From Pantoea sp. RIT-PI-b (GTDB lineage Bacteria > Pseudomonadota > Gammaproteobacteria > Enterobacterales > Enterobacteriaceae): a stretch of DNA of 64,000 nucleotides. Shown here one piece after another: positions 48,815 through 58,334 of this stretch. The notes beneath the pieces are model-generated. The model was not told the origin of the DNA. It saw only the letters and a program-made list of their open reading frames with translations, and ran no database searches. The DNA is taken from positions 62,001 through 126,000 of the forward strand of contig NZ_LGIS01000020.1 of the NCBI RefSeq assembly GCF_001187905.1, in the 5' to 3' direction. Numbering within the stretch: position 1 is the first letter of the stretch; each line of letters begins with the position of its first letter. The translations under genes were made by a program, and so were the position numbers.

Positions 48815-49528
48815 TTACTCCTTCAGTTGATCAAGCGTGTCGAGATAGCGCAGGCCCTTTTCCGCCAGGCGCGGGCGCATCTGGTAAATATCCAGCCCCA
48901 GTTCACCGTCTGCCAGGCGGGCACGTTTGCTCTCCTCCAGCGCTTCACGCTGACGCGCTTTTTCTGCCACGCTGGCGGCGTCACTGCGCGGCACCACTAA
49001 CACGCCGTCGTCATCGGCCACGATCACGTCGCCGGGCCAGACCAGCTGTCCGGCGCACACGAGCGGGACATTGACCGAACCGAGCGTCTCTTTCACGGTG
49101 CCTTGCGCATACACCGCACGCGACCAGACCGCGAAACCCATTGCGCGCAAGGTGCGGCTATCACGCACCCCAACATCCGCCACCAGTCCGCGTACACCGC
49201 GCGACTGAAGCGAGGTTGCCAGCAGATCGCCGAAAAAGCCGTCGCTGCACGGTGAGGTGGGCGCTACCACCAGCACATCGCCCGGCTGGCACAATTCCAC
49301 TGCCACGTGGAACATCCAGTTATCGCCTGGCGCCACCAGCACGGTGATTGCACTGCCAGCAATGCCACAATCCTGCTGAATGGGGCGAATGGCGGGATCG
49401 AGCAAGCCTGTGCGCCCCTGCGCTTCATGCACGGTGGCGACACCTGAACGGGCCAGGGCATCAATATCCACCGCAGCAGCACGTTGAATATGGCGTACCG
49501 CCACGCCTTTTTTACCGATGAGGCTCAT
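48815..49528 (-). CDS. galC: 4-carboxy-4-hydroxy-2-oxoadipate aldolase
   Basis: 237 residues, RraA-like class II aldolase (LigK/ProA family). Metal/substrate residues in [25 protein letters not shown] match the G-x-R-D pattern. Splits the hydrated intermediate into pyruvate and oxaloacetate, the last pathway step. The start overlaps the galB stop by 4 bases. Confidence 0.9.
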   Translation of the reverse strand: MSLIGKKGVAVRHIQRAAAVDIDALARSGVATVHEAQGRTGLLDPAIRPIQQDCGIAGSAITVLVAPGDNWMFHVAVELCQPGDVLVVAPTSPCSDGFFGDLLATSLQSRGVRGLVADVGVRDSRTLRAMGFAVWSRAVYAQGTVKETLGSVNVPLVCAGQLVWPGDVIVADDDGVLVVPRSDAASVAEKARQREALEESKRARLADGELGLDIYQMRPRLAEKGLRYLDTLDQLKE

Positions 49529-50265
49529 GCCAGATCCTCCGTTACGCGCGGGAAGATGCTTTGATAACCTTCGCCATAAACGATATCGCGCTGACTGGTG
49601 ATCCCGACGTTACGCTTGGCCTGCACGCCACGCTGCTGCGCCACGCGCGTGTAGTATTCCCACAGATGTTCCTGCCCGGCCATGCACTGAATCGCCTGAT
49701 ATTTTTTATCCCACACCGAGGTGATATCCAGCAGCACGTCCGGTTTCCAGCTGCACTGCTCTGGCTGGTGCGGTTCGAAGCAGTAGACCGGCGGTGCACC
49801 AATGATTTTTTCGCCCGGACGATAGCCTTCAGCCTGGGCAATAATGCGTGCTTCCTGCGCCAGATGCGTGGCCATCGGATGATCGTAGTTGTAGGGATCC
49901 TGCAACGAGTGCGTCAGGACAAAGTGCGGCTGCACCCGGCGGTAAACGTCGGCCAGACGGAACAGGGTTTCTTTGTCGGCACGCAGCGGATAATCGCCGA
50001 GGTCAAAAAATTCGATGCTGGCACCCAGAATGTCGGCCGCCGCCTGCGCCTCGCTGCGCCGGGCCGCTTTCACTTTCGCCTCACTCATCTCACCTTTACG
50101 CCACAGCTTGGCCGATTCACCGCGCTCGCCAAATGAGAGACAGACAACGTGAACCTCATAGCCCTGCGCATGATGAAGCGCGATGGCGCCACCCGCGCGC
50201 CAGACGAAATCCGCTGAGTGAGCGCTGACCACCAGCGCGGTTTTTTTTGGGGTGTTATCAGTCAT
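49525..50265 (-). CDS. galB: 4-oxalomesaconate hydratase
   Basis: 246 residues from the ATG at 50265 (GGAGGAG upstream). PIG-L/LmbE-type zinc fold: [15 protein letters not shown] carries the AHxxD zinc motif, and [10 protein letters not shown] the later histidine ligands. This fold identifies the Pseudomonas-type GalB rather than the LigJ-type hydratase. First gene of galB-galC-galD-dehydrogenase, divergent from galR. Confidence 0.9.
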   Translation of the reverse strand: MTDNTPKKTALVVSAHSADFVWRAGGAIALHHAQGYEVHVVCLSFGERGESAKLWRKGEMSEAKVKAARRSEAQAAADILGASIEFFDLGDYPLRADKETLFRLADVYRRVQPHFVLTHSLQDPYNYDHPMATHLAQEARIIAQAEGYRPGEKIIGAPPVYCFEPHQPEQCSWKPDVLLDITSVWDKKYQAIQCMAGQEHLWEYYTRVAQQRGVQAKRNVGITSQRDIVYGEGYQSIFPRVTEDLA

Positions 50266-50394
50266 GGCATACTCCTCCGCTGTTTTTTCCATGCTGTCAC
50301 TGCCGGCGCGGTGCGGATAATTCATTTGATTGCAGCGGGTATGCGTTTTATTTATATTGCGACATCGATCAGTGGAGAAAGTGGGCAGGGAAAG

Positions 50395-51621
50395 ATGGCG
50401 GAAAATGCGACTCAGGAACTGACAAACCTGATGCAAATCAGAGCCTTTTGTCAGGTGGTAGCCCAGGGCAGTGTCTCTCGTGCGGCAGATGAATTATTTC
50501 GCACCCAGTCGGCGATTACGCGTGCCATTCGCGACCTGGAACTCACGTTAGGCGTCACGCTGTTTGAGCGCCACGCTGGCGGCATGATGCTAACTGACTT
50601 TGGCAAATGTGTGCTGCCGCGCGCCTTACGCGCGATTGAGGAGTTGCATCAGGTACCGCAGCGCCTGGCAAAACTACAGGGGCGCGGCGCACAACGTAAC
50701 GATGCGGAACCGCTGTGGCTGTTTAACGTGCGTCGCCTGCAAATTTTTATCACCTTGTGTCAAACGCGGCATATGCAGACGGTGGCGGCGCGTCTCGGAC
50801 TCAGTCAACCGGCGGTGAGCGCTGCGCTGCGCGTGCTGGAGAATGGCGCCGGCCTCGCGCTGCTGGAGCGTACGCCACATGGCATGATGCCCTCGCTGGC
50901 CGGGCGTGAAATTGAGCCTTACGTACGGCGGGCTCTGAATGAACTGCGCCATATTCCGGCCGATATTGCCGCGCGTAGCGGGATTCTGGAGGGGACCGTA
51001 CGCGTCGGTGCGCTGCCGCTGGGACGTACGCGCATTCTGCCGCAGGCGATCGTGATGCTGACGGCGCGTTATCCGGGCGTGCGCGTGGTGACCAGTGAAA
51101 GTGCCTTTGGCGTACTGGCCGCAGAAATGCGCTCTGGTGATATTGATTTTATCTTTGGTGCGCTGCGCCGTGATGAAGACGCGCTGGACGTCACGCGCGA
51201 AACGCTGTTCTCCGAGCGTATGGTGTTGCTGGCGCGCCACGATCATCCGCTGGTGGGACGCGAGATTGCTACCGACGATCTGCGCGCTGCGCGTTGGGTT
51301 CTGCCGCGTTCGGCAACGCCAGCGCGCTATCTGCTGAATAACAGTTTCCAGGCGATGGGCATTCCGGCGCCCGATCCGCTGGTGGAAACCGGCGATCTGG
51401 CACTGGTGCGAGGCTTGCTAATGCAGTCGGATATGCTGGCGGCGGTCTCCGCTCATCAGCTGGAAGTTGAGCTGGCATCCGGCGCGCTGGTGGCGTTGCC
51501 GGTGCCTTTACCGGATACCGAACGCGCCATCGGGCTGACGGTGCGCGCGGGCTGCCTGCACTCTCCGGCAGCGGATGCGTTGATCCGCTGCCTGCGTGAA
51601 GTGTGCGGGCAGGGCGAATAA
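50395..51621 (+). CDS. galR: LysR-type regulator with two DNA-binding domains
   Basis: ATG at 50395 (GCAGGGAAAG upstream), 408 residues, about 100 longer than a standard LysR protein. Two winged helices in tandem: about 14-71 (ITRAIRDLELTLGVTLFER) and about 113-170 (VSAALRVLENGAGLALLER), both ending in an L-x-x-x-G-x-x-x-x-P-type linker, followed by one ligand-binding domain (about 200-400). Divergent from galB and ending exactly next to aroQ. Named galR from its position within the cluster; the inducer is presumably gallate or a product of it. Confidence 0.85.
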   Translation: MAENATQELTNLMQIRAFCQVVAQGSVSRAADELFRTQSAITRAIRDLELTLGVTLFERHAGGMMLTDFGKCVLPRALRAIEELHQVPQRLAKLQGRGAQRNDAEPLWLFNVRRLQIFITLCQTRHMQTVAARLGLSQPAVSAALRVLENGAGLALLERTPHGMMPSLAGREIEPYVRRALNELRHIPADIAARSGILEGTVRVGALPLGRTRILPQAIVMLTARYPGVRVVTSESAFGVLAAEMRSGDIDFIFGALRRDEDALDVTRETLFSERMVLLARHDHPLVGREIATDDLRAARWVLPRSATPARYLLNNSFQAMGIPAPDPLVETGDLALVRGLLMQSDMLAAVSAHQLEVELASGALVALPVPLPDTERAIGLTVRAGCLHSPAADALIRCLREVCGQGE

Positions 51622-52053
51622 TTAGCCTGCGCGTGCTGCTTCCATCAACGCATAGCGATAGCCGCGAATGCCGTAGCCGCAGATGACACCCTGCGCGACA
51701 TCCGAAAGATAGGAGTGGTGACGGAAGGGCTCACGTTTATGCACGTTCGTGATGTGCACTTCCCATAGCGGCAGCGCTACCCCGGTGACCGCATCACGGA
51801 TCGCCACCGAGGTGTGCGTCCATGCCGCCGGGTTGATCACCAGCGCCTGCGCCTGCAGGCGTGCCTGCTGGATCCACTCGATCATTTCACCTTCGTGGTT
51901 AGTCTGACGAAACTCAATGGCAACGCCCAACTCTTCGGCCGTCGCCCGGCACAGCGCTTCCACGCTCTCGAGCGTATCGGCACCGTAAGTTTCCGGCTCA
52001 CGGGTACCCAGCAAATTGAGGTTCGGGCCGTTCAAAACGTAGATGGTTCTCAT
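51622..52053 (-). CDS. aroQ: Type II 3-dehydroquinate dehydratase
   Basis: 143 residues. Dodecameric type II dehydroquinase: [19 protein letters not shown] with catalytic Y23, [15 protein letters not shown] with the substrate asparagine and histidine, and [17 protein letters not shown]. It interconverts 3-dehydroquinate and 3-dehydroshikimate. Enterobacteria normally use type I AroD for biosynthesis, so this copy is probably catabolic. Overlaps the hydrolase gene by 4 bases at the end of the galT-galA operon, convergent and abutting with galR. Confidence 0.92.
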   Translation of the reverse strand: MRTIYVLNGPNLNLLGTREPETYGADTLESVEALCRATAEELGVAIEFRQTNHEGEMIEWIQQARLQAQALVINPAAWTHTSVAIRDAVTGVALPLWEVHITNVHKREPFRHHSYLSDVAQGVICGYGIRGYRYALMEAARAG

Positions 52054-52889
52054 CGTGACTCCTGTGATTCAGTAAAACCAAACAGCCGCTTTGGCGTGTG
52101 CCACAGCACCTGGCGGCGGCTCTTTTCGTCGGGGATCAGCTGTTCGATGAGCAGCAGTTGCGTGCCCATATCCATGCGTTCGCTGGCGCGCAGGAAGGGC
52201 CAGTCGGATCCCCACATACAGTTTTCCGCACCGAACGCCTGCAGCAGTGCCAGCAGATAGGGATGACCATCGCTGAAGGGATAAGGCTGGCGGGAAAATT
52301 TCGCCAGCCCGGAGAGTTTCACGCTGGTGCGCTGCTGATCGGCCAGCGACAGCAGCGCCTGAAACGCCGGTTGCTTCAGGCCTGCGCTGACGTCCGGTCG
52401 ACCTGAGTGATCAATCAGCAGGCGCGCGCGGGTGCGTGACAGCAGCGGCATCAGTGCCAGCAGCTGGTCGTTCTGCACCTGGATTTGGGCAAACAGATCC
52501 AGCTCCGCTAGCCTGCCCATCAGGCCATCCAGCTGGATAAACGGTTCGGTGCCCAGCATCGCCACGTTAAGCGCGATCCCGACAATGCCCTGCGCTTTCA
52601 GGCTGGCGAGCGTATCGCTATCGACATCACGCGGCGTGACCGCAATCCCCTTGAAACGGCCTTCACCGCGCTTGATGGTATCCAGCAGGCAGCGGTTGTC
52701 GGTGTTGTAACCCGAGGTCGGACCGACAATCAGCGAATGGCGGATGTTGTAGGCCTGCATCACGGCGCGATAGTAATCTGGCGTCGCCAGCTCGTGCCCG
52801 TCCGGGTTATAGGCGCTTTCGGGCGCCCAGGGAAAGTTTTTGGGATCAAAAACGTGGTGATGGCAGTCGATGATCGGTTGCGTAAACAT
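52050..52889 (-). CDS. Metal-dependent hydrolase, 2-pyrone-4,6-dicarboxylate lactonase-like
   Basis: 279 residues of the amidohydrolase family: [10 protein letters not shown] at the N-terminus, [10 protein letters not shown] in the middle and [10 protein letters not shown] near the end, the same layout as LigI. LigI hydrolyses the pyrone PDC to 4-oxalomesaconate. Gallate dioxygenation can give PDC by spontaneous ring closure, so a lactonase here would recover it. Its start overlaps the galA stop by one base. Exact substrate inferred from context. Confidence 0.78.
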   Translation of the reverse strand: MFTQPIIDCHHHVFDPKNFPWAPESAYNPDGHELATPDYYRAVMQAYNIRHSLIVGPTSGYNTDNRCLLDTIKRGEGRFKGIAVTPRDVDSDTLASLKAQGIVGIALNVAMLGTEPFIQLDGLMGRLAELDLFAQIQVQNDQLLALMPLLSRTRARLLIDHSGRPDVSAGLKQPAFQALLSLADQQRTSVKLSGLAKFSRQPYPFSDGHPYLLALLQAFGAENCMWGSDWPFLRASERMDMGTQLLLIEQLIPDEKSRRQVLWHTPKRLFGFTESQESR

Positions 52890-54148
52890 CAGTCTGCTTT
52901 CCCCGCCACAGAGTAGAGCACCTGTTGATTGCGCGTCTGCTGGAACTGCTCCAGCGTTTCGCCACGCATCGCCGAGTAGATATGCAGGTTAGACACGCCG
53001 ACCACTGCACCCAGTTTTTCCAGCAGGAAGAAGCTGACGCCGTAATGGATCATGCCACGCCAGTCGAGCTGGGTGATGAGCGCCTGCTCTTCAGCGGTCA
53101 GTCCGGCTTCCTGATACAGCGCCTGCGGCTCCGCGCGGAAACGCTTACGCCATTCCGGTTGAATCATGCGGTGCAGGAAGCGGTTGATTCGCAGCGCTTT
53201 CAGGCTGCGCGCCTGGGTAAAGGGATAGGTGCCTGGCAGTTTTTCCACCCCGCTGAGCTGCAGGTTGATCTTATCGCGCTGGCGCTGATGCACATCTACC
53301 GGTGCCTCGCGCGATTGGTTTTCGAGGATCAGCGTGGCGATGCCGGTCATTGACGGCAGATAGTAGTCCTGATGCAGTTTCTCAACGTTAGCCGACAGCG
53401 CACCGCGCATGATCAGCCACATGATCACTTCGGCGCCTTCCAGACCACCGAGCGTGGCGTATTCCGCCAGAGTGATTTCGGTCAGACGCTCAGGGTCGTT
53501 GATCAGCAGATCGATAAACTGGGCATCCCATTCTGGATTGTTGAAGCCGCAGCGCTCGCCGTGTACCTGATGTGAGACGCCACCGGTCGCCACCACGGCA
53601 ACCTTCAGGTCTTCGGGGAAACTCTCCACCGCGCGTTTTAGCGCCTGGCCCAATTTATAGCAACGTCGCGCCGTTGGAATCGGGAACTGTAAAACGCCTA
53701 CCGCCAGCGGAACTACCTGCATTGGCCAGCCGCCTTGCCACGGCGCCAGCGCCGACAGCGGAGAAAACAGGCCGTGATCCAGCGCTTTGTCCTGGAAGAA
53801 TGACATATCGAACTCATCGGCCATCAGGCTGGCACCAATATGTTGCGACAGCGCCGCATGGCCTTTTACCGGCGGCAGATCGCGCGCGCCACCCCCCTCA
53901 TCGGCGACGGCATAGTCGTCATCAATGCCCAGTACAAAGGCTGAGTAGTGATCGAAAAAGAACGAGGTGACGTGATCGTTAAACACATACAGCAGCACGT
54001 CCGGTTTCTTCTCCTCCAGCCAACGCTGCATTGGCGCAAATCCATCGAATATCGGTGCCCAGGCACCTTCCTGCTGCTTGTTGTGATCGACCGCAAAGCC
54101 AATGGTAGGTGTATGAGAAACTGCCAGACCGCCTATGATTTTAGCCAT
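52889..54148 (-). CDS. galA: Gallate dioxygenase (fused LigB-LigA type)
   Basis: 419 residues, the size of Pseudomonas GalA. N-terminal class III extradiol domain (about 1-285): H12 in SHTPTIG and H59 in FNDHVTSFFFD are the Fe(II) histidines; ATGGVSHQVHG holds the catalytic histidine. A LigA-like helical domain (about 310-410) follows, ending with LDWRGMIHYGVSFFLLEKLGAVVG. The fusion of both subunits favours gallate over protocatechuate 4,5-dioxygenase. AGAGGT precedes the ATG. Confidence 0.9.
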   Translation of the reverse strand: MAKIIGGLAVSHTPTIGFAVDHNKQQEGAWAPIFDGFAPMQRWLEEKKPDVLLYVFNDHVTSFFFDHYSAFVLGIDDDYAVADEGGGARDLPPVKGHAALSQHIGASLMADEFDMSFFQDKALDHGLFSPLSALAPWQGGWPMQVVPLAVGVLQFPIPTARRCYKLGQALKRAVESFPEDLKVAVVATGGVSHQVHGERCGFNNPEWDAQFIDLLINDPERLTEITLAEYATLGGLEGAEVIMWLIMRGALSANVEKLHQDYYLPSMTGIATLILENQSREAPVDVHQRQRDKINLQLSGVEKLPGTYPFTQARSLKALRINRFLHRMIQPEWRKRFRAEPQALYQEAGLTAEEQALITQLDWRGMIHYGVSFFLLEKLGAVVGVSNLHIYSAMRGETLEQFQQTRNQQVLYSVAGKAD

Positions 54149-54165
54149 GAGTTGTGACCTCTATT

Positions 54166-55545
54166 TCATCGATTATTCAGGGTACGCGACAGGGACGGCA
54201 GGTCATTAAGGTCGATGCCTTTGACCTGACGGGCCACCTGCGCAGGGTGATGTCGGGTGATGGAGAGTGCCGCCAAAACTGCCGGGAGCGACAAAACGAT
54301 AAAAATAGCGGTTTGCCCAGGAAATACGCCGAGCAGCACGCCGCCCAGAGAGGAGCTGATAATGGCACCGCTACGGCCAATACCGTGCATCCAGCACACG
54401 CCAGTGGCGCGCATTTCGGTGGGGTAGAAAGCCGGAGAAAATGCCTGTAAGCCGGTTTGCGCCCCGTTGATGCAAATACCTGCCATGAAGACCAGCAGTG
54501 CCAGCAGATTAGGGCCAAAGCCCCAGATTCCCTGCGATACCAGGCAGAAGCTGCCGAGTAGATAGAACAGGGCAATAACGTATTTAGCTTTAAACCGGTC
54601 CATCAGCCCACCGACCAGCAGGCCGCCAACCGTTCCACCCAGCTGGAATAAGCCGGCAACAATCGCTGCGCGTTCCAGCGTCACACCGCCGGACCGCATA
54701 ATGGTCGGCAACCAGCCGTTGAGCAGGTAGATGACAAACAGTCCCATAAAGTAGGTCAGCCACAGCACCAGCGTACCGCCCGCATAACCACGGCTGAACA
54801 GTTGCAGCACCTGGGCTTTCTTCGGGATCACCGGTGCATTAAGCACAAAGGCAGTCCCTGCGGCAAACTCACCGCCAAGGCGCTTAAGCACGGCGGCAAT
54901 TTTGTCGCGACTGACCTTACGTACCACCATATACATGGCCGATTCGGGTAACAGCCACAGCAGGAGGGGCAACATCAGCAGTGGCAGCAGGCCGCCAAAG
55001 CCTAATACCGCTTGCCAGCCAAAGTGCGGCAGCATGCCAGCAGCAATAAATCCGCCCAGCCCGGAACCAATATTAAAGCCGCTGTACATCACGGTGATCA
55101 TCAGGCTGCGGCGGCGCTCTGGCATATATTCCGACACCAGCGTCACGCAGTTTGGCATCACCGCACCCAGACCCAGACCGGTGAGAAAACGTAACACACC
55201 CATTTCCAGCGGCGTGCGGGCGAATGCGCTCAGCAGGCTGAAGCAGGCAAACACGGCAATCGACAGCAGCAGCACGCGCTTGCGCCCCAATTTGTCCGAC
55301 CACGGGCCAGCGATCAGCGCGCCAATCGCCACGCCAAACATGGCGGCACCAAGAATAGGTCCCATTTCCGCATGACTAATGCCCCAATCTTCAATCAGGG
55401 CCGGTGCAATGAAACCCATTGCTGCCGCGTCGTAGCCATCAAACATGATGATGATGAAACACAGGGCGAGGGTCAGCCACTGGTATCCGGTGATCGGGCG
55501 GGCGTCGATCCAGCCTTTTACATCGATAATGTCGTGATTGCTCAT
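54166..55545 (-). CDS. galT: MFS aromatic acid:H+ symporter (GalT-like)
   Basis: 459 residues with twelve membrane segments. The AAHS signatures are clear: FDGYDAAAMGFIAPALIEDWG in segment 1 and GPWSDKLGRKRVLL in the loop after segment 2. PcaK-type transporters of this family import hydroxybenzoates; context points to gallate. First gene of galT-galA-hydrolase-aroQ. Confidence 0.88.
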   Translation of the reverse strand: MSNHDIIDVKGWIDARPITGYQWLTLALCFIIIMFDGYDAAAMGFIAPALIEDWGISHAEMGPILGAAMFGVAIGALIAGPWSDKLGRKRVLLLSIAVFACFSLLSAFARTPLEMGVLRFLTGLGLGAVMPNCVTLVSEYMPERRRSLMITVMYSGFNIGSGLGGFIAAGMLPHFGWQAVLGFGGLLPLLMLPLLLWLLPESAMYMVVRKVSRDKIAAVLKRLGGEFAAGTAFVLNAPVIPKKAQVLQLFSRGYAGGTLVLWLTYFMGLFVIYLLNGWLPTIMRSGGVTLERAAIVAGLFQLGGTVGGLLVGGLMDRFKAKYVIALFYLLGSFCLVSQGIWGFGPNLLALLVFMAGICINGAQTGLQAFSPAFYPTEMRATGVCWMHGIGRSGAIISSSLGGVLLGVFPGQTAIFIVLSLPAVLAALSITRHHPAQVARQVKGIDLNDLPSLSRTLNNR

Positions 55546-55802
55546 AGGGTACGCTCTGATTTTTTTATTAATTACGTCGCCGGGTTAAGACTTTTCTCTG
55601 CGCTAATGGACATCAACGGCATCACTTTAACCCGATGGCAGGGAGAGTTATTATTATTTTTTGCTGTTAAAACAGCTTGTTAAAGGTATTTTTGTTTCGA
55701 CTTCGATTACCAAATTAGGGGGGCAGCGTAGGTTTGTCTGCCATAAAATGGTTATCAAGGTATGAGTTTTGTTTATTTGGTGAGCTGTGTCGTAAATTTT
55801 GG

Positions 55803-55833
55803 CATTGGCAAATTCATGGGGAAATTGCCAATG
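55803..55833. promoter_or_regulatory. 9-bp inverted repeat upstream of galT
   Basis: CATTGGCAA (55803-55811) and TTGCCAATG (55825-55833), perfect arms with a 13-base spacer, about 260 bases before the galT ATG. Symmetry suits a LysR-type or other dimeric regulator; without a T-run it is not a terminator. I do not find the same motif between galB and galR. Confidence 0.45.
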
Positions 55834-55960
55834 ACGGGCGGATAAAAGCGGGTCAAAAAGGGTATTGAGGAAAGTGGACTATCGGCTGGGAAAATGAGGA
55901 TAAAGCGTAAGGCGTTGGCGGTGAGTTAGAAATCGAAATGGGCGGGTGGGAAACAAAAGG

Positions 55961-55994
55961 TTAGCGGAGAATGTCCTTAGACACGCTCCGCTAA
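55961..55994 (-). terminator. Probable argS terminator
   Basis: TTAGCGGAG (55961-55969) / CTCCGCTAA (55986-55994), 9-bp stem with a 16-base loop; the minus strand continues CCTTTTGTTT. Located 8 bases after the argS stop. Confidence 0.6.
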
Positions 55995-56001
55995 AAAGGT
56001 A

Positions 56002-57732
56002 TTACATGCGCTCGACGGTTTTAATGCCCAGCGTATCCAGACCTTGCTTCAGCGTCTTCGCGGTTAAGGCGGCCAGCTGCAGGCGGCTGTTACGAATAGT
56101 CTCATCTTCGGCGGAGAGAATTGGGCAGTGCTCATAGAAGCCAGAGAACTGACCGGCCAGCTCATACAGGTAAGCACACATCACGTGTGGCGTGCCGTCG
56201 CGTGCGACCTGAGTAATCACCTCTTCGAACTGCAGCAAGCGAGTGGCCAGCTGCGCTTCGCGCTCTTCAGTCAGTACCATGTCGCCGCTCAGGCTATCGG
56301 CATCAATGCCGGCTTTGCGGAACACCGATAACACACGCGTGTAGGCATACTGCATGTAAGGCGCTGTGTTGCCTTCAAATGCCAGCATGTTGTCCCAGTC
56401 GAAGATGTAATCGGTGGTGCGGCTTTTTGACAGGTCAGCGTATTTGACCGCGCCGATACCGACCACTTCTGACAGATCTTTCAGCTCTTGCGCCGACATC
56501 TCTGGATTCTTCTCGCTTACCAACGCATGCGCACGTTCAACGGCTTCATCCAGCAGGTCCGCGAGGCGAATGGTGCCGCCGCTGCGGGTTTTGAACGGAC
56601 GGCCATCTTTGCCCAGCATCATGCCAAACGCATGGTGTTCCAGCGGAACCGATTCTGGCACATAACCGGCTTTGCGCACGATGGTCCACGCCTGCTGAAG
56701 ATGCTGATGCTGACGCGAATCGATGTAGTACAGCACGCGATCGGCATGCAGGGTTTCGAAGCGGTATTTGGCGCAGGCGATGTCGGTGGTGGTGTAGAGA
56801 TAGCCGCCATCTTTCTTCTGAATGATCACGCCCATCGGTTCGCCTTCCTTGTTTTTAAACTCATCAAGGAAAACCACGGTGGCGCCTTCGCTGGTAACCG
56901 CCAGACCTTTTTCACGCAAATCAGCGACGATGCCCGGCAGCATGTCGTTGTACAGGCTTTCACCCATCACGTCTTTGCGCGTCAACGTCACGTTCAGGCG
57001 GTCGTAAACCAACTGGTTCTGACTCATGGTGATATCGACCAGCTTCTTCCACATGCTGCGGCAATACTCATCGCCACCTTGCAGTTTCACCACGTAGCTA
57101 CGCGCGCGTTCCGCAAAGGCTTCGTCGGCGTCATAGGTGATTTTAGCTTCGCGGTAGAAGGCTTCTAAATCGGCCAGCGCGATCTCTTCGTGATTTTCAT
57201 TCTGCTGCTTTTCCAGATAGGCAATCAGCATGCCGAACTGCGTGCCCCAGTCACCGACGTGGTTAGCGCGAATAACCTTGTGACCGAGAAACTCCAGCGT
57301 ACGCACGGCAGCATCACCGATGATGGTGGAGCGCACGTGACCGACGTGCATCTGCTTCGCCACGTTCGGCGCGGAGTAATCCACCACGATAGTTTGCGGC
57401 GAAACGGTGCTTACGCCCAGGCGCGGCAGCTGCAGGGCCTGGGCGGTTTGTTCCGCCAGCCATGCACGGTCCAGAAAGATGTTGATAAAGCCGGGACCGG
57501 CAATTTCGACCTTGCTGGCGATGCCGTTGAGGTCCAGGTGCTGAATCACTTGCTCAGCCAGTTGGCGCGGTGCCTGACCCAGTTTTTTCGCCACGGCCAT
57601 GATACCGTTGGCCTGGTAGTCACCGAACTGCACTTTCGCAGACTGACGAACCTGAGGTTCGCAATCGGCAGGCGCACCCGCCGCTACCATTGCCTGACTG
57701 ACTTTGTCGGAAAGAAGAGCCTGAATATTCAC
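56002..57732 (-). CDS. argS: Arginyl-tRNA synthetase
   Basis: 576 residues (E. coli 577). Class I synthetase that charges tRNA-Arg. HVGH signature in [16 protein letters not shown]; arginine-recognition and anticodon-binding regions typical of ArgRS, ending with [18 protein letters not shown]. In E. coli it follows flhE directly. Confidence 0.98.
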   Translation of the reverse strand: MNIQALLSDKVSQAMVAAGAPADCEPQVRQSAKVQFGDYQANGIMAVAKKLGQAPRQLAEQVIQHLDLNGIASKVEIAGPGFINIFLDRAWLAEQTAQALQLPRLGVSTVSPQTIVVDYSAPNVAKQMHVGHVRSTIIGDAAVRTLEFLGHKVIRANHVGDWGTQFGMLIAYLEKQQNENHEEIALADLEAFYREAKITYDADEAFAERARSYVVKLQGGDEYCRSMWKKLVDITMSQNQLVYDRLNVTLTRKDVMGESLYNDMLPGIVADLREKGLAVTSEGATVVFLDEFKNKEGEPMGVIIQKKDGGYLYTTTDIACAKYRFETLHADRVLYYIDSRQHQHLQQAWTIVRKAGYVPESVPLEHHAFGMMLGKDGRPFKTRSGGTIRLADLLDEAVERAHALVSEKNPEMSAQELKDLSEVVGIGAVKYADLSKSRTTDYIFDWDNMLAFEGNTAPYMQYAYTRVLSVFRKAGIDADSLSGDMVLTEEREAQLATRLLQFEEVITQVARDGTPHVMCAYLYELAGQFSGFYEHCPILSAEDETIRNSRLQLAALTAKTLKQGLDTLGIKTVERM

Positions 57733-57902
57733 CGCGTTACCTTCATATGCTGAAAAGGCCCGCCTATTGGCGGCGAGCCGATGTCGTCATCCCGCAACTG
57801 CGCGGCGGGACGGAAAAATAGGAGGGGAAGTATACGTGAAATGTTAAAGTGAGTCAGCTTTTCGGTATGCTGTAAGGCGCAACATCGGGCCCTCAGCGCC
57901 GA

Positions 57903-58025
57903 TTAACGGCGCCGTGGGTGACGACGAGGATTTTTAACGCTTTTGTCTTCACGCACCTTCCAATGGCGGGAAATTGCAAATCCCATTAATGCAATCAGGA
58001 CCGCGACAACAATGAGCATAGACAT
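57903..58025 (-). CDS. Small single-span membrane protein, 40 residues
   Basis: ATG at 58025 with AAGGAACGG eight bases upstream. The product starts MSMLIVVAVLIALMGFAISR, one membrane helix of about 17 residues, and continues into a strongly basic tail (KSVKNPRRHPRRR). Positive-inside rule puts the tail in the cytoplasm. No recognised family. The stop lies within a GCGCCG/CGGCGC hairpin. Located between argS and yecM, about 170 bases upstream of the argS start on the same strand. Confidence 0.6.
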   Translation of the reverse strand: MSMLIVVAVLIALMGFAISRHWKVREDKSVKNPRRHPRRR

Positions 58026-58334
58026 AAGGCCGTTCCTTGTAGTTGTGAAACCCAAATTTATAAGAAAGGGTTTCTGGCTGCAATTGTTTGCAACTTAAAT
58101 AAGAGTTATCTCATTGTATTAACTATTTTCAATAATAACAGTAGTTTAAGTCACTTTCATAAAGTAACTGCTGGACCTGATTTGACGATAAATCCGAAAT
58201 GAATGGGCAATTTATGCGGTTTTGGGCCTTTTTGATGCGGAAATCGGATGAATCCGACAATTTTGTCAAGCGGAATCAACACTTATCAATTTTCAAAACG
58301 ATTAATAAACCTGAACAGATGTAGAGGTAAAAGC
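58026..58334. other. AT-rich intergenic region before yecM
   Basis: About 309 bases, markedly AT-rich in the first half (stretches such as AATTGTTTGCAAC and TTAACTATTTTCAATAATAACAG). It should hold the divergent promoters for the small membrane protein and yecM. No gene or repeat recognised. Confidence 0.4.

Larger units (their letters stand above)
55546..56001. other. galT-argS intergenic region
   Basis: 456 bases containing the galT promoter region, one long inverted repeat (55803-55833) and the argS terminator (55961-55994). No convincing reading frame. Confidence 0.5.

Noticed and set aside
56488..57168. 226-codon plus-strand frame opposite argS
   Set aside because: Complement of a conserved synthetase gene, with no independent support.
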